From assembly GCA_965644295.1 (NCBI GenBank), contig CBFFRP010000080.1:392431-456430 (forward strand): a stretch of DNA of 64,000 nucleotides, written 5' to 3'. Origin of the DNA: Paraphysomonas bandaiensis (taxonomy: Eukaryota > Chrysophyceae). The notes under the pieces were generated by a model that was given only the letters and a program-made list of their open reading frames with translations, searched no databases and had not been told where the DNA came from. Made by a program: the position numbers and the translations under genes. Below, in pieces: positions 50,301-62,537 of the stretch. Within the stretch, counting starts at the first letter, position 1, and the number at the start of each line of letters is the position of its first letter.

Positions 50301-51487
50301 TAGAGAATCATATATGTCTAGCATTTCTACATCAGCAGTCTGTCCAAGAATGTCGTACGCAATCAACAAATTAACAAATTCAGTCAATCCTAATTCACGA
50401 TCGCCTTCAATATCAACAGCTTCAAATATTCGACGTGCTTGAATATCCACCAAAAATATATCCAAATACCGTAACATATCAATCGTGCGAGGAAACGATG
50501 CTTCATCACTATCGTGCATATCGTAGCGAAGCCACGCTTTTTTCGCAGACTTCCTATAGTGGGTCATACCTTTAACTCTGTCAGATACCTTCCGACGGTT
50601 TGAATTATCGTCACTGGTGACAGCTTTACGATCAATTGCTTTGTTAAGAATGTCGTTGATTTCTGAAAAATGTAGCTCTGCTGTTGCGTCGATTTTCATT
50701 GCCCTTGCAGATGCAAACTTAATATATCCGTACACCACGGGCTCTTCAGTAATCGGGCGGTCTGAAGGCAACTTGCACACGACTAACCCTTTGTACTGCA
50801 GTACATCTGGAATGTTTTTCAATGACACTTCGAAAGTACCAGTCGTTCCTTGCTTGGCAAAATGACCCTGGGAATTGTACTTACGCAAATGGACCTTTGT
50901 GCCAATAGTGTGAATGTCAACCATTCTGGGCTTGGGAGTTTTCTTGCATAGATACACGTACATATCTGCAATATTAGTTGGGATGACTTCTTTTTCGACC
51001 TTCGTTTTGACACTTTCCTTTTCTTGCTCCTCATTATCACTGTCGTCATTTGTTTTATTCGTTGAAGCGGCTTTCGATGCTTCATCTTTACTCGCACCTC
51101 TGAAATTAACCCGAACCTAAAATATAATATCAAAATAACTACTCTAAACATACATATATATATATATACAGCTCATACAGTGGTGACATACATCACGAAA
51201 AAACAACTTCAAGCTTCCAGACAGTTCTTTAATCTCTGCGGATCCAGATATGTAATAGTCACTTCTCGACGCATCACCTGTACAGATAGAGGCATCACTC
51301 ATTCCCCATATGATACATGCGTATGTTATCTGTTACCTTCTTCGAACTCCCCGCTGACTTTAGGGGTCCACAGCCCCCCTAATATCTGAGCTCTCTTTGG
51401 GATCACCACTGGAATCATACTGTCATCTTACTCATAATTCAGACCCAGCACATCCTCCACGAGCTCCATATCTACATGAGCATCCAT
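47372..51487 (-). CDS. Large EF-hand / coiled-coil / leucine-rich-repeat protein
   Basis: Five exons (51432-51487, a 17 nt microexon 51337-51353, 51192-51277, 47991-51116, 47372-47854) give 1,255 aa with consistent phases. An alternative start at 51418 reads an 82 nt first exon instead. The acidic N-terminus is of unknown fold. Residues near 292 contain an EF-hand-like VDIEGDRELGLTEFVNLL. About 460-545 is a long charged coiled coil (EEKAKKRLEEKVLRNKLL). About 549-1007 holds roughly 19 LRRs of the 23-residue type, for example LDISNNHLESLPNSFGGCSA and LDLTNNEISVIPKEIGLMVN, resembling SHOC2-like and plant intracellular Ras-group LRRs. After the LRRs comes a conserved-looking block (VWLEHGALHYMNKLGLSDFI), then a C-terminal coiled coil in the last exon. 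Probably a scaffold; partner unknown. Confidence 0.85.
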
Positions 51488-52440
51488 GCTTTTGTCTGAT
51501 ATAACCGCATCATGCGGTAGATGATATCAGTAGAATATACTGCAATGACAGTGATACATACATACGGCACTGTACATGCATGTGCAGTACAGTCCAGCAC
51601 ATATATACATATATATACATTCAGGCAGATATACATGTACATGCTGTTGCTGTAACGAACAGTGCCTAGAAATCTAGAAAATGCCGAAAATCAGGACAAC
51701 AATTCTGAAAATTCTGTTTTTTAGATCAATGCGGAATGGCCACAGAGATGAAGGGAGAGGAGGCTGGACCTGGTCTCATGCATAAACATTCACATCAATG
51801 ATTATGAACTTTTGGTGGATGCAAGGGATGCTTTATATCTGACTCCTAAAACGAAACTAGAATCCACTTCATTCTCGATATCCATAGAATTAATACATTG
51901 CAGGCACTTGTCATGCACACGAAGCGTTGAGGTGTTTGTCGAGTATCTTTACTATCAATTGTCGTCTATCCGCCTACTGAGTTAAACACTTGCATTTCGG
52001 AATTCGCAAGCAGTGTGGTGTGATATACATACGAAGGGTGATGGATACATCTTTCACAACACCGTATATGTATACGAATCACGAGTATATCTACGCAAGC
52101 CATAAGTATATATGCAACGATCATGCGCCGAACACTCTAGTATGAGTTCTTACAGGATTTCGACTCTGTGGTTCAATGTAGGCACCGTTGCAGTGTCAAT
52201 TGCAGCATATGTGTGCATCGGTGTGGACGTGTCTGTACACTTGATAAGAATGTCGACACTTGCCTAATTATACAGCTCAATGCCTTGGCTATAGTTATCG
52301 TAGCTGGAAATCCGTATGGATAGGCAAAATATGTTGGTGTTATACATATACTAATCTGAGATTAAGGGAAGAATTCATGGTAGTTGACAACACATGAATA
52401 TATTAGTTATATAATGCGCAGCGCTTTATATTTATGGAAC
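51488..52440. other. Intergenic region between LRR gene and tandem array
   Basis: Contains the presumed LRR-gene promoter and TATA/CATG-rich sequence. No gene is supported. Degenerate echoes of the array unit (for example CTCAATGCCTTGGCTATAGT at about 52277) suggest old array remains. Confidence 0.45.
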
Positions 52441-53195
52441 ACAAATGATTGGTGGAGGGGGTGGATTGTATGCACTTTGCAGGCACGATATGTATATAGA
52501 TATATATGGTATATGTGCACTGCACACACATACCGCATGCCAGGTATACAGCAGTTATGATACCTCTAGACCACTTTCATCGTAGTGGATACTATCTGTA
52601 GGAGTAGGAGGTGACTGTGAGAGGTAACTGACTGATATTGGATGGAAACGTGTGCTATGGAGGGCATAAACATCACGTGTTGGTGACGCTACTTAAGCGA
52701 GTGCTGTGATGTGGTTCATGCTTATATGAAGTCCTACTCTCAGATATTGTGGCGGAGTTTGATACTTGATATAAGGCTTATTCATTGAGTATAATCAGAT
52801 ATGATATAGTTGTGCATGCATAACTGTCACTAGTTGATAAGGTATTACTTGTGGGGGTCGTCATATTGGGTAGTTATTGGAGGTGAGATTCGTATGTTGC
52901 TTCGATAGATTTGGAATGTTAACGATTGTAATGATAACGATGTCCAGGAATTTCTAATGCTATTCAATGCCTTTGCCATAGCTATCTTTGCCGGCTATAT
53001 GATAGATACTTAGGTCAATTTGGTTTGGATTAGCAGTGACATTTGTAGGTCATGGTATATAAAAATTCATAGCTACGACATTTGTATTTTGAGCATTATA
53101 TATATCGCTGTGAGATTGATACGCAGTGAGATTAATGAAATGAAAGAATGAAATATAACTCACAATGGCAATTTTGTATGGGTCCGTAAGCGAGT

Positions 53196-53390
53196 GTGTC
53201 AGTGTTTACTACTCCATGGTTCGATATAACATCTTCTACATTGGTAATGGGTGCATATGTTATATATCGGCATCATGTATGGTTTCATAATGCCAGTGAA
53301 TACTATTTCCACGGAGTTCTAATTACCCTAATTATAGCGTTCAATGCCTTTGCCATAGTTACCTTTTCTGGCTATATTATAGATGATTAG
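53196..53390 (+). CDS. Small membrane-like frame, diverged first copy
   Basis: A 64-codon frame related to the 73-codon frames in the later units but with a different tail (FSGYIIDD instead of FHKIRTNWFGLFSYESD). It has one hydrophobic stretch (YFHGVLITLIIAFNAFAIVT). Whether it is expressed is unknown; retention of a frame across recent duplicates is weak evidence. Confidence 0.25.
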   Translation: MSVFTTPWFDITSSTLVMGAYVIYRHHVWFHNASEYYFHGVLITLIIAFNAFAIVTFSGYIIDD

Positions 53391-53456
53391 GACTAATTGG
53401 TTTGGATAGTTTTCATAAGAATCTGATTAATTAAGTCAGTAACAAGTACTTGATTG

Positions 53457-54255
53457 CAGGGATAGGGAACAATATATTGCAATACTATTGTTAGATAGCG
53501 TTCCATCAATAGTATTGATGGATTTTTTAAACCGGTCCTACAATACAATTACAATATATTGCAATATATTGTCAATGTATTGCGATATATTAGTTTGACT
53601 AATCAGTGGGTAAACACATCCGTAGATTTCATTTTTAGTATTAGTCATTAAGATCACATGACAACCAAACCAACTGCTGCTTATAGCTACTAAAAATCCA
53701 CCTCGTCCTCATCCTCTGAGCCATCATCGGTGAGGTCAACATCACCATATTCATCCACAGAATTAACTGAAATATGCTAGTATCCGGTCATAACTGTCGA
53801 ATAGCTTTCTAAAACAACAGCATATTAAGTAGGATGGATACTTTTGCGCAACACTGATATAATATGTTTAGCTGTGCTGAACAGACGTTCCCATGTATTG
53901 GAAGTACATACCAAGGCCAGGCAACCGTTAATGACTCGTGGATCTGTACGTTTCTTAATTTTTTGAGCTGACTGAAGATTTTTAGTCGCATAGTCAACAT
54001 CAGCTTCATTATCCTTTGTAATGTTGTAATCAATTTCTCGGTTATTTATATCCATTTTTCACGCTACAGTTGAGAATCTTCTCTTATATGACTATCATAA
54101 TATTGATTGCAATATATTGCAATAGTATTGTGAGCTCTTTTAGCAGAAACACTATTGATGGAATATTTGACCAGTCCACCAATCAATATATTTTACAATA
54201 TATTGCAATATATTGTACAATGTATTGCAATACAATATATTGTTCCCTATCCCTG
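53457..54255 (-). mobile_element. 799 bp hAT-like element with transposase remnant
   Basis: Ends CAGGGATAGGGAACAATATA and TATATTGTTCCCTATCCCTG are inverted repeats, continued by TATTGCAATA-rich subterminal repeats. It is flanked by CTTGATTG at 53449-53456 and 54256-54263. The same position in sister units (about 56341, 59346, 61506, 63655) has a single CTTGATTG and no insert, which are empty sites. It carries the end of a hAT transposase on the minus strand. Confidence 0.93.
53809..54055 (-). pseudogene. hAT transposase C-terminal dimerisation fragment
   Basis: Two overlapping frames in this interval cover the same stretch. The 76-codon one (53825-54055) contains ALVCTSNTWERLFSTAKHII followed by SVLRKSIHP, which fits the hAT C-terminal dimerisation pattern (…S.ERLFS.A...…R..L.P). 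Nothing of the catalytic core remains in the element, so it is non-autonomous. Confidence 0.7.
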
Positions 54256-54930
54256 CTTGATTGTCATGATATTGGCTATATTTTATAATGTGTATTAGAT
54301 ATATCCCTGTGAGATTGATACGCAATACAAAAATTATTAGCATGCTTCGGATAATATACATGTCTAACATAGTATTGCTCTAACATAAAACATCAGGACT
54401 TATAATTGTGTATTGCTGAATTCCACCAAGGGATTGCCCAAATCATCCCGTAGCTCGACCTGGATCAAAGCGATATCAATGAAACATTACTAAATCAGTA
54501 CCACGTCTTCTACAATAAGCTTATTCAGTAATACTTTTAACAGTACTACAGCATACAGTGAGTGCTATATTGATATTGTGGAACACTGACACACTGCATG
54601 TATGGATACTTGATACATCAATGAAAGAGCGATTTATGATTGTAGAGAATATTGAATAAATGATACCACTGTATTCTGTATTATATACCAATCGTGTTAT
54701 CTGATGCAAATTAAGGCTGTTATGCAATTGTATTCTCAATCAGTAGTATAGCTTCTGGCAGTAGCCAGCAGCATATATTATAAAATATAAATCAAACCAA
54801 GGTACTGGTAAATGTCGTTCAAATTACTAAAATGTCATATTACTTAAAATCAGATACTTCAACTAATCACTCGAGTTGATACAATGACTTATCGCTTGGA
54901 ATCGATTATGTACATATTTTCAACACTACT

Positions 54931-55224
54931 CTATTTCCCACTTTGTTCTTTATCATTTTCAGAATTCACAGCCTTTTCAGCAGATGCTGCTGTCTTAGCG
55001 GCCGTGTCTGCAACCGTATCGACTGTCTTTTGCGCTGTCTCAGCAGCACTCTGAGCAGTATCCTTCGCCTTATCAATATACTCCTGATTCTGGTCCTTCA
55101 GGTCCTCGGCTCTCTCCTCCTTCTCCATCTCGTCCTTATGCTGCTCAACCTTATCTGAGTATCCGCTGAATGCATTGGACACAGTCTCCTTTGCAGCGTT
55201 GTAGTGATCCTTTACAGTTTCCAT
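54931..55224 (-). CDS. LEA-like amphipathic helical protein, copy 1
   Basis: A 97 aa, highly charged protein starting METVKDHYNAAKETVSNAFS. The second half is a regular run of Ala/Thr/Lys/Asp 11-mer-like repeats (DTAQSAAETAQKTVDTVADT), typical of group 3 late-embryogenesis-abundant (LEA_4-type) proteins, which are disordered in water and fold as helices on drying. There is no Cys or Trp, no signal peptide and no intron. Copy 1 differs from the others by EMEK instead of EREK and AEDLKD instead of AEELKD. A stress-protection role is inference from composition. The antisense frame here is a shadow. Confidence 0.75.
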   Translation of the reverse strand: METVKDHYNAAKETVSNAFSGYSDKVEQHKDEMEKEERAEDLKDQNQEYIDKAKDTAQSAAETAQKTVDTVADTAAKTAASAEKAVNSENDKEQSGK

Positions 55225-56100
55225 CGTTTCTTATTAAGATGCGCTTTGATTATGAGGCTCGTTGAGTACACTTTGTATTGAATAACTTCACTCTATTGCG
55301 TTCAGATTGCAAATAATTATGATCTGGATGAGGAGAGTATCAAACTAGATCTCACATTCTTAGAAAATTCGACTAAACGTGGCGGCACTCGGAGTGCATC
55401 TTTCTGTAGTCGCCTTCAATGTCCACACTGTTCTGCAGAACGTCATCCGTAAAATACAGAATAGAATACATACAGTATATTGACAATACACCCGTGAACC
55501 TATTGATAGTAAGAGATGGTAATTGAACGTATATGATTGGTGGAGGGGAGGATGAGATGCTGTTGTGGGAGGTTTGTATGCTCTTTGACTTGCTTTGCAG
55601 GCTGGCCATAGCTATGGCTGGGTGTATACTACGATAGAGTGTATAGATATGCATGTACAGGAGGAGTAGCTAGTATATATATGCCCTGCACACACATACC
55701 ATGACAGGTGTACAGCAGTTATGATACCTCTAGACCACTTTCATCGTAGTGGATACTATCTGTAGGAGAAGGAGGTGACTGTGAGAGGTAACTGACTGAT
55801 ATTGGATGGAAAGATGTGCTATGGAGGGCATAAACATCACGTGTTGGTGACGCTACTTAAGCGAGTGCTGTGATGTGGTTCATGCTTATCTGAAGTCCTA
55901 CTCTCAGATATTGTGGCGGAGTTTGATACTTGATATAAGGCTTATTCATTGAGTATAATCAGATATGATATAGTTGTGCATGCATAACTGTCACTAGATG
56001 ATAAGGTATTACTTGTGGGGATCGTCATATTGGGTAGTTATTATGACTATTGATTCCATATAACTCACCATGGCACTTTTGTATGGGTCCGTAAGCGAGT

Positions 56101-56322
56101 GTGTCAGTGTTTACAACTCCATGGTTCGATATAACATCTGCTACAGTGGTAATGGATGCATATGTTATATATTGGCAACATGTATGGTTTCATAATGCCA
56201 GTGAATACTATTTCCACGGAGTTCTAATTGCCCTAATTATATCGTTCAATGCCTTTGCCATAGTTGCCTTTCATAAGATTAGGACAAATTGGTTTGGATT
56301 GTTTTCATATGAATCTGATTAA
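56101..56322 (+). CDS. Small membrane-like frame, unit copy 2
   Basis: 73 codons (MSVFTTPWFDITSATVVMDA...) with one hydrophobic stretch (GVLIALIISFNAFAIVAF) and a polar tail. It is kept open in four successive units with one to three substitutions each. There is no homolog I recognise and coding status is uncertain. Confidence 0.3.
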   Translation: MSVFTTPWFDITSATVVMDAYVIYWQHVWFHNASEYYFHGVLIALIISFNAFAIVAFHKIRTNWFGLFSYESD

Positions 56323-56675
56323 TTAAGTCAGTAACAAGTACTTGATTGTCATGGTGTTGGCTGTATTGCAGAATCTATCATTGTGGCAGAATTATGATGA
56401 GCGGAGTTCATGGTAGATAACAATTCATAGCAACGACATTTGTATTTTGAGTATTAGATATATCGCTGTGAGATTGACATGCAATCAAAAATTATTAGCA
56501 TGCTTCGGATAATATACATGTCTAGCATAGTATTGCTCTAACATAAAACATAAGGACTTATAATTGTGTATTGCTGAATTCCACCAAGGGATTGCCCAAA
56601 TCATCCCGTAGCTCGACCTGGATCAAAGCGATATCAATGAAATATTACTAAGTCAGTACCACGTCTTCTACAATA

Positions 56676-57535
56676 TAGTTATATTTAACCACGGGCAATA
56701 AGGAGGCTATATCGTCCCGCGCTCAAAATTTTGAAACGAGGGCGAAAAGCCCGAGTTTTAAAATTTAGACAAGGGACGATACTCCTTATCCCTAGGTTAA
56801 ATTGTAGCTTATCCTCATGACGTTGAAAAGTTAATATTAGATTGTATAGCTATTTGTAGCATGCTTGCTGTATTAAGAAATAGATGTTCCTTGATTAACA
56901 TGAATAACACAAATAAGAACTCCTATAGTTTCAAATGAATGATATGTATACTGTAAGTGTGATAATAAATGTAAACAGTTGACGATGAAAGAGAGGCTTC
57001 TTATTGCCTTACTTAGCATCATCATCACATTTATATACAGCAGGCTTTACCTCTGCAAGTGTACCTTATCGAAGGATGTGTGTATGATATGAGACACACA
57101 ATATCCTGGGAAGCACGATATGGCTCCAAACCTGAAAGAACTGGGTGCCACTGCTCCTAACCACCTATATAGCATCAGATATGGTACTTAAACTCTCCTG
57201 TAATATTCTTGAAGTTGTTTCGAAGTCCTGGATATGAAGACAGATCACTTGCACTGACATCGTTGTGATCTTCTACAGCAGTCGAAGGATGGAATATAAC
57301 CTGGAGTGTTAGATGATCTGCTTTTGGTATTTGGCTCATGATTGTGGTTTCTCTATAATTGTGTACTATAATGAAATCACGTACATTCGACTGTCATTAT
57401 CATAATGAAGATAGAAGTGAGCTTCTGTTCAACCGAATATTGAAGTTGAATGTCTATATCTGCCCGGTGCTGATATGAGCGCCCTGTTGAGCCCAAATCA
57501 GGTCAAAAAAAAGCATTTTTTGAGACAAAATGGGG
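56676..57535. mobile_element. 860 bp insertion headed by a MITE-like hairpin
   Basis: Sister units read ...CTACAATAAGCTTATTCAG..., but here 860 bp separates ACAATA from AAGCTTATTCAG, with ATA at both edges (56673-56675, 57536-57538). The first about 140 bp form an imperfect inverted repeat (TTTAACCACGGGCAATAAGG against CTCCTTATCCCTAGGTTAAA), the same family as the element at 5285-6176. The rest is unique, with no coding frame I trust. A 3 bp ATA duplication would suit some DNA transposons, but the class is not established. Confidence 0.65.
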
Positions 57536-57935
57536 ATAAGCTTATTCAGTAATACTTTTAACAGTGCTACAGCATACAGTGAGTGGAACACTGACACACT
57601 GCATGTATGGATACTTGATACATCAATGAAAGAGCGATTTATGATTGTAGAGAATATTGAATAAATGATACCACTGTATTCTGTATTATATACCAATCGT
57701 GTTATCTGATGCAAATTAAGGCTGTTATGCAATTGTATTCTCAATCAGTAGTATAGCTTCTGGCAGTAGCCAGCAGCATATATTATAAAATATAAATCAA
57801 ACCAAGGTACTGGTAAATGTCGTTCACATTACTAAAATGTCATATTACTTAAAATCAGATACTTCAACTAATCACTCGAGTTGATACAATGACTTATCGC
57901 TTGGAATCGATTATGTACATATTTTCAACACTACT

Positions 57936-58229
57936 CTATTTCCCACTTTGTTCTTTATCATTTTCAGAATTCACAGCCTTTTCAGCAGATGCTGCTGTCT
58001 TAGCGGCCGTGTCTGCAACCGTATCGACTGTCTTTTGCGCTGTCTCAGCAGCACTCTGAGCAGTATCCTTCGCCTTATCAATATACTCCTGATTCTGGTC
58101 CTTCAGCTCCTCGGCTCTCTCCTCCTTCTCCCTCTCGTCCTTATGCTGCTCAACCTTATCTGAGTATCCGCTGAATGCATTGGACACAGTCTCCTTTGCA
58201 GCGTTGTAGTGATCCTTTACAGTTTCCAT
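57936..58229 (-). CDS. LEA-like amphipathic helical protein, copy 2
   Basis: Same 97 aa protein as at 54931, with EREK and AEELKD variants shared with copies 3 and 4. The unit around it carries the 860 bp insertion on its downstream side and a 16 bp deletion near 57585. Confidence 0.75.
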   Translation of the reverse strand: METVKDHYNAAKETVSNAFSGYSDKVEQHKDEREKEERAEELKDQNQEYIDKAKDTAQSAAETAQKTVDTVADTAAKTAASAEKAVNSENDKEQSGK

Positions 58230-59105
58230 CGTTTCTTATTAAGATGCGCTTTGATTATGAGGCTCGTTGAGTACACTTTGTATTGAATAACTTCACTCTA
58301 TTGCGTTCAGATTGCAAATAATTATGATCTGGATGAGGAGAGTATCAAACTAGATCTCACATTCTTAGAAAATTCGACTAAACGTGGCGGCACTCGGAGT
58401 GCATCTTTCTGTAGTCGCCTTCAATGTCCACACTGTTCTGCAGAACGTCATCCGTAAAATACAGAATAGAATACATACAGTATATTGACAATACACCCGT
58501 GAACCTATTGATAGTAAGAGATGGTAATTGAACGTATATGATTGGTGGAGGGGAGGATGAGATGCTGTTGTGGGAGGTTTGTATGCTCTTTGACTTGCTT
58601 TGCAGGCTGGCCATAGCTATGGCTGGGTGTATACTACGATAGAGTGTATAGATATGCATGTACAGGAGGAGTAGCTAGTATATATATGCCCTGCACACAC
58701 ATACCATGACAGGTGTACAGCAGTTATGATACCTCTAGACCACTTTCATCGTAGTGGATACTATCTGTAGGAGTAGGAGGTGACTGTGAGAGGTAACTGA
58801 CTGATATTGGATGGAAAGGTGTGCTATGGAGGGCATAAACATCACGTGTTGGTGACGCTACTTAAGCGAGTGCTGTGATGTGGTTCATGCTTATCTGAAG
58901 TCCTACTCTCAGATATTGTGGCGGAGTTTGATACTTGATATAAGGCTTATTCATTGAGTATAATCAGATATGATATAGTTGTGCATGCATAACTGCCACT
59001 AGATGATAAGGTATTACTTGTGGGGGTCGTCATATTGGGTAGTTATTATGACTATTGATTCCATATAACTCACCATGGCACTTTTGTATGAGTCCGTAAG
59101 CGAGT

Positions 59106-59327
59106 GTGTCAGTGTTTACAACTCCATGGTTCGGTATAACATCTGCTACAGTGGTAATGGATGCATATGTTATATATTGGCAACATGTATGGTTTCATAA
59201 TGCCAGTGAATACTATTTCCACGGAGTTCTAATTGCCCTAATTATATCGTTCAATGCCTTTGCCATAGTTGCCTTTCATAAGATTAGGACAAATTGGTTT
59301 GGATTGTTTTCATATGAATCTGATTAA
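59106..59327 (+). CDS. Small membrane-like frame, unit copy 3
   Basis: The 73-codon frame is as at 56101 with Asp to Gly at position 10. Coding status is uncertain. Confidence 0.3.
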   Translation: MSVFTTPWFGITSATVVMDAYVIYWQHVWFHNASEYYFHGVLIALIISFNAFAIVAFHKIRTNWFGLFSYESD

Positions 59328-60093
59328 TTAAGTCAGTAACAAGTACTTGATTGTCATGATGTTGGCTGTATTGCAGAATCTATCATTGTGGCAGAATTAT
59401 GATGAGCGGAGTTCATGGTAGATAACAATTCATAGCAACGACATTTGTATTTTGAGTATTAGATATATCGTTGTGAGATTGACATGCAGTCAAAAATTAT
59501 TAGCATGCTTCGGATAATATACATGTCTAGCATAGTATTGCTCTAACATAAAACATCAGGACTTATAATTGTGTATTGCTGAATTCCACCAAGGGATTGC
59601 CCAAATCATCCCGTAGCTCGACCTGGATCAAAGCGATATCAATGAAACATTACTAAATCAGTACCACGTCTTCTACAATAAGCTTATTCAGTAATACTTT
59701 TAACAGTACTACAGCATACAGTGAGTGCTATATTGATATTGTGGAACACTGACACACTGCATGTATGGATACTTGATACATCAATGAAAGAGCGATTTAT
59801 GATTGTAGAGAATATTGAATAAATGATACTACTGTATTCTGTATTATATACCAATCGTGTTATCTGATGCAAATTAAGGCTGTTATGCAATTGTATTCTC
59901 AATCAGTAGTATAGCTTCTGGCAGAGGCCAGCAGCATATATTATAAAATATAAATCAAACCAAGGTACTGGTAAATGTCGTTCACATTACTAAAATGTCA
60001 TATTACTTAAAATCAGATACTTCAACTAATCACTCGAGTTGATACAATGACTTATCGCTTGGAATCGATTATGTACATATTTTCAACACTACT

Positions 60094-60387
60094 CTATTTC
60101 CCACTTTGTTCTTTATCATTTTCAGAATTCACAGCCTTTTCAGCAGATGCTGCTGTCTTAGCGGCCGTGTCTGCAACCGTATCGACTGTCTTTTGCGCTG
60201 TCTCAGCAGCACTCTGAGCAGTATCCTTCGCCTTATCAATATACTCCTGATTCTGGTCCTTCAGCTCCTCGGCTCTCTCCTCCTTCTCCCTCTCGTCCTT
60301 ATGCTGCTCAACCTTATCTGAGTATCCGCTGAATGCATTGGACACAGTCTCCTTTGCAGCGTTGTAGTGATCCTTTACAGTTTCCAT
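60094..60387 (-). CDS. LEA-like amphipathic helical protein, copy 3
   Basis: Identical in protein sequence to copy 2. The flanking 2.15 kb unit is uninterrupted and serves as the reference unit. Confidence 0.75.
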   Translation of the reverse strand: METVKDHYNAAKETVSNAFSGYSDKVEQHKDEREKEERAEELKDQNQEYIDKAKDTAQSAAETAQKTVDTVADTAAKTAASAEKAVNSENDKEQSGK

Positions 60388-61264
60388 CGTTTCTTATTAA
60401 GATGCGCTTTGATTATGAGGCTCGTTGAGTACACTTTGTATTGAATAACTTCACTCTATTGCGTTCAGATTGCAAATAATTATGATCTGGATGAGGAGAG
60501 TATCAAACTAGATCTCACATTCTTAGAAAATTCGACTAAACGTGGCGGCACTCGGAGTGCATCTTTCTGTAGTCGCCTTCAATGTCCACACTGTTCTGCA
60601 GAACGTCATCCGTAAAATACAGAATAGAATACATACAGTATATTGACAATACACCCGTGAACCTATTGATAGTAAGAGATGGTAATTGAACGTATATGAT
60701 TGGTGGAGGGGAGGATGAGATGCTGTTGTGGGAGGTTTGTATGCTCTTTGACTTGCTTTGCAGGCTGGCCATAGCTATGGCTGGGTGTATACTACGATAG
60801 AGTGTATAGATATGCATGTACAGGAGGAGTAGCTAGTATATATATGCCCTGCACACACATACCATGACAGGTGTACAGCAGTTATGATACCTCTAGACCA
60901 CTTTCATCGTAGTGGATACTATCTGTAGGAGTAGGAGGTGACTGTGAGAGGTAACTGACTGATATTGGATGGAAAGGTGTGCTATGGAGGGCATAAACAT
61001 CACGTGTTGGTGACGCTACTTAAGCGAGTGCTGTGATGTGGTTCATGCTTATCTGAAGTCCTACTCTCAGATATTGTGGCGGAGTTTGATACTTGATATA
61101 AGGCTTATTCATTGAGTATAATCAGATATGATATAGTTGTGCATGCATAACATGCCACTAGATGATAATGTAATACTTGTGGGGATCGTCATATTGGGTA
61201 GTTATTATGACTATTGATTCCATATAACTCACAATGGCAATTTTGTATGAGTCCGTAAGCGAGT

Positions 61265-61486
61265 GTGTCAGTGTTTACAACTCCATGGTTCGATATAACA
61301 TCTGCTACATTGGTAATGGATGCATATGTTATATATTGGCAACATGTATGGTTTCATAATGCCAGTGAATACTATTTCCACGGAGTTCTAATTGCCCTAA
61401 TTATATCGTTCAATGCCTTTGCCATAGTTGCCTTTCATAAGATTAGGACAAATTGGTTTGGATTGTTTTCATATGAATCTGATTAA
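61265..61486 (+). CDS. Small membrane-like frame, unit copy 4
   Basis: The 73-codon frame is as at 56101 with Val to Leu at position 16. Coding status is uncertain. Confidence 0.3.
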   Translation: MSVFTTPWFDITSATLVMDAYVIYWQHVWFHNASEYYFHGVLIALIISFNAFAIVAFHKIRTNWFGLFSYESD

Positions 61487-62243
61487 TTAAGTCAGTAACA
61501 AGTACTTGATTGTCATGATGTTGGCTATACTGCAGAATCTATCATTGTGACAGAATTATGATGAGCGGAGTTCATGGTAGATAACAATTCATAGCAACGA
61601 CATTTGTATTTTGAGTATTACATATATCGCTGTGAGATTGTCAAAATTATTCGCATGCTTCGGATAATATACATGTCTAGCATAGTATTGCTCTAACATA
61701 AAACATAATGACTTATAATTGTGTATTGCTGAATTCCACCAAGGGATTGCCCAAATCATCCCGTAGCTCGACCTGGATCAAAGCGATATCAATGAAACAT
61801 TACTAAATCAGTACCACGTCTTCTACAATAAGCTTATTCAGTAATACTTTTAACAGTACTACAGCATACAGTGAGTGCTATATTGATATTGTGGAACACT
61901 GACACACTGCATGTATGGATACTTGATACATCAATGAAAGAGCGATTTATGATTGTAGAGAATATTGAATAAATGATACTACTGTATTCTGTATTATATA
62001 CCAATCGTGTTATCTGATGCAAATTAAGGCTGTTATGCAATTGTATTCTCAATCAGTAGTATAGCTTCTGGCAGAGGCCAGCAGCATATATTATAAAATA
62101 TAAATCAAACCAAGGTACTGGTAAATGTCGTTCACATTACTAAAATGTCATATTACTTAAAATCAGATACTTCAACTAATCACTCGAGTTGATACAATGA
62201 CTTATCGCTTGGAATCGATTATGTACATATTTTCAACACTACT

Positions 62244-62537
62244 CTATTTCCCACTTTGTTCTTTATCATTTTCAGAATTCACAGCCTTTTCAGCAGATGC
62301 TGCTGTCTTAGCGGCCGTGTCTGCAACCGTATCGACTGTCTTTTGCGCTGTCTCAGCAGCACTCTGAGCAGTATCCTTCGCCTTATCAATATACTCCTGA
62401 TTCTGGTCCTTCAGCTCCTCGGCTCTCTCCTCCTTCTCCCTCTCGTCCTTATGCTGCTCAACCTTATCTGAGTATCCGCTGAATGCATTGGACACAGTCT
62501 CCTTTGCAGCGTTGTAGTGATCCTTTACAGTTTCCAT
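62244..62537 (-). CDS. LEA-like amphipathic helical protein, copy 4
   Basis: Identical in protein sequence to copies 2 and 3. Further copies may lie beyond the right edge. Confidence 0.75.
   Translation of the reverse strand: METVKDHYNAAKETVSNAFSGYSDKVEQHKDEREKEERAEELKDQNQEYIDKAKDTAQSAAETAQKTVDTVADTAAKTAASAEKAVNSENDKEQSGK

Noticed and set aside
51419-51440. 22 bp micro-intron at the start of the LRR gene
   Set aside because: It is far shorter than any other intron here and the joined frame meets a stop soon after; the 17 nt microexon model is phase-consistent.
54943-55158. Leu/Ile-rich 71-codon frame opposite each LEA-like gene
   Set aside because: It is the antisense of the Glu/Lys/Asp-rich LEA-like sequence, which gives Leu/Phe codons automatically.
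55373-55654. 93-codon frame upstream of each LEA-like gene, identical in four units
   Set aside because: Identity follows from recent duplication of the whole unit; there is no domain or codon signature and it occupies the likely promoter/leader of the LEA-like gene.
57454-57744. 96-codon minus frame longer than its 72-codon counterparts in sister units
   Set aside because: The extra length comes from the end of the 860 bp insertion and a 16 bp deletion, not from conserved coding sequence.
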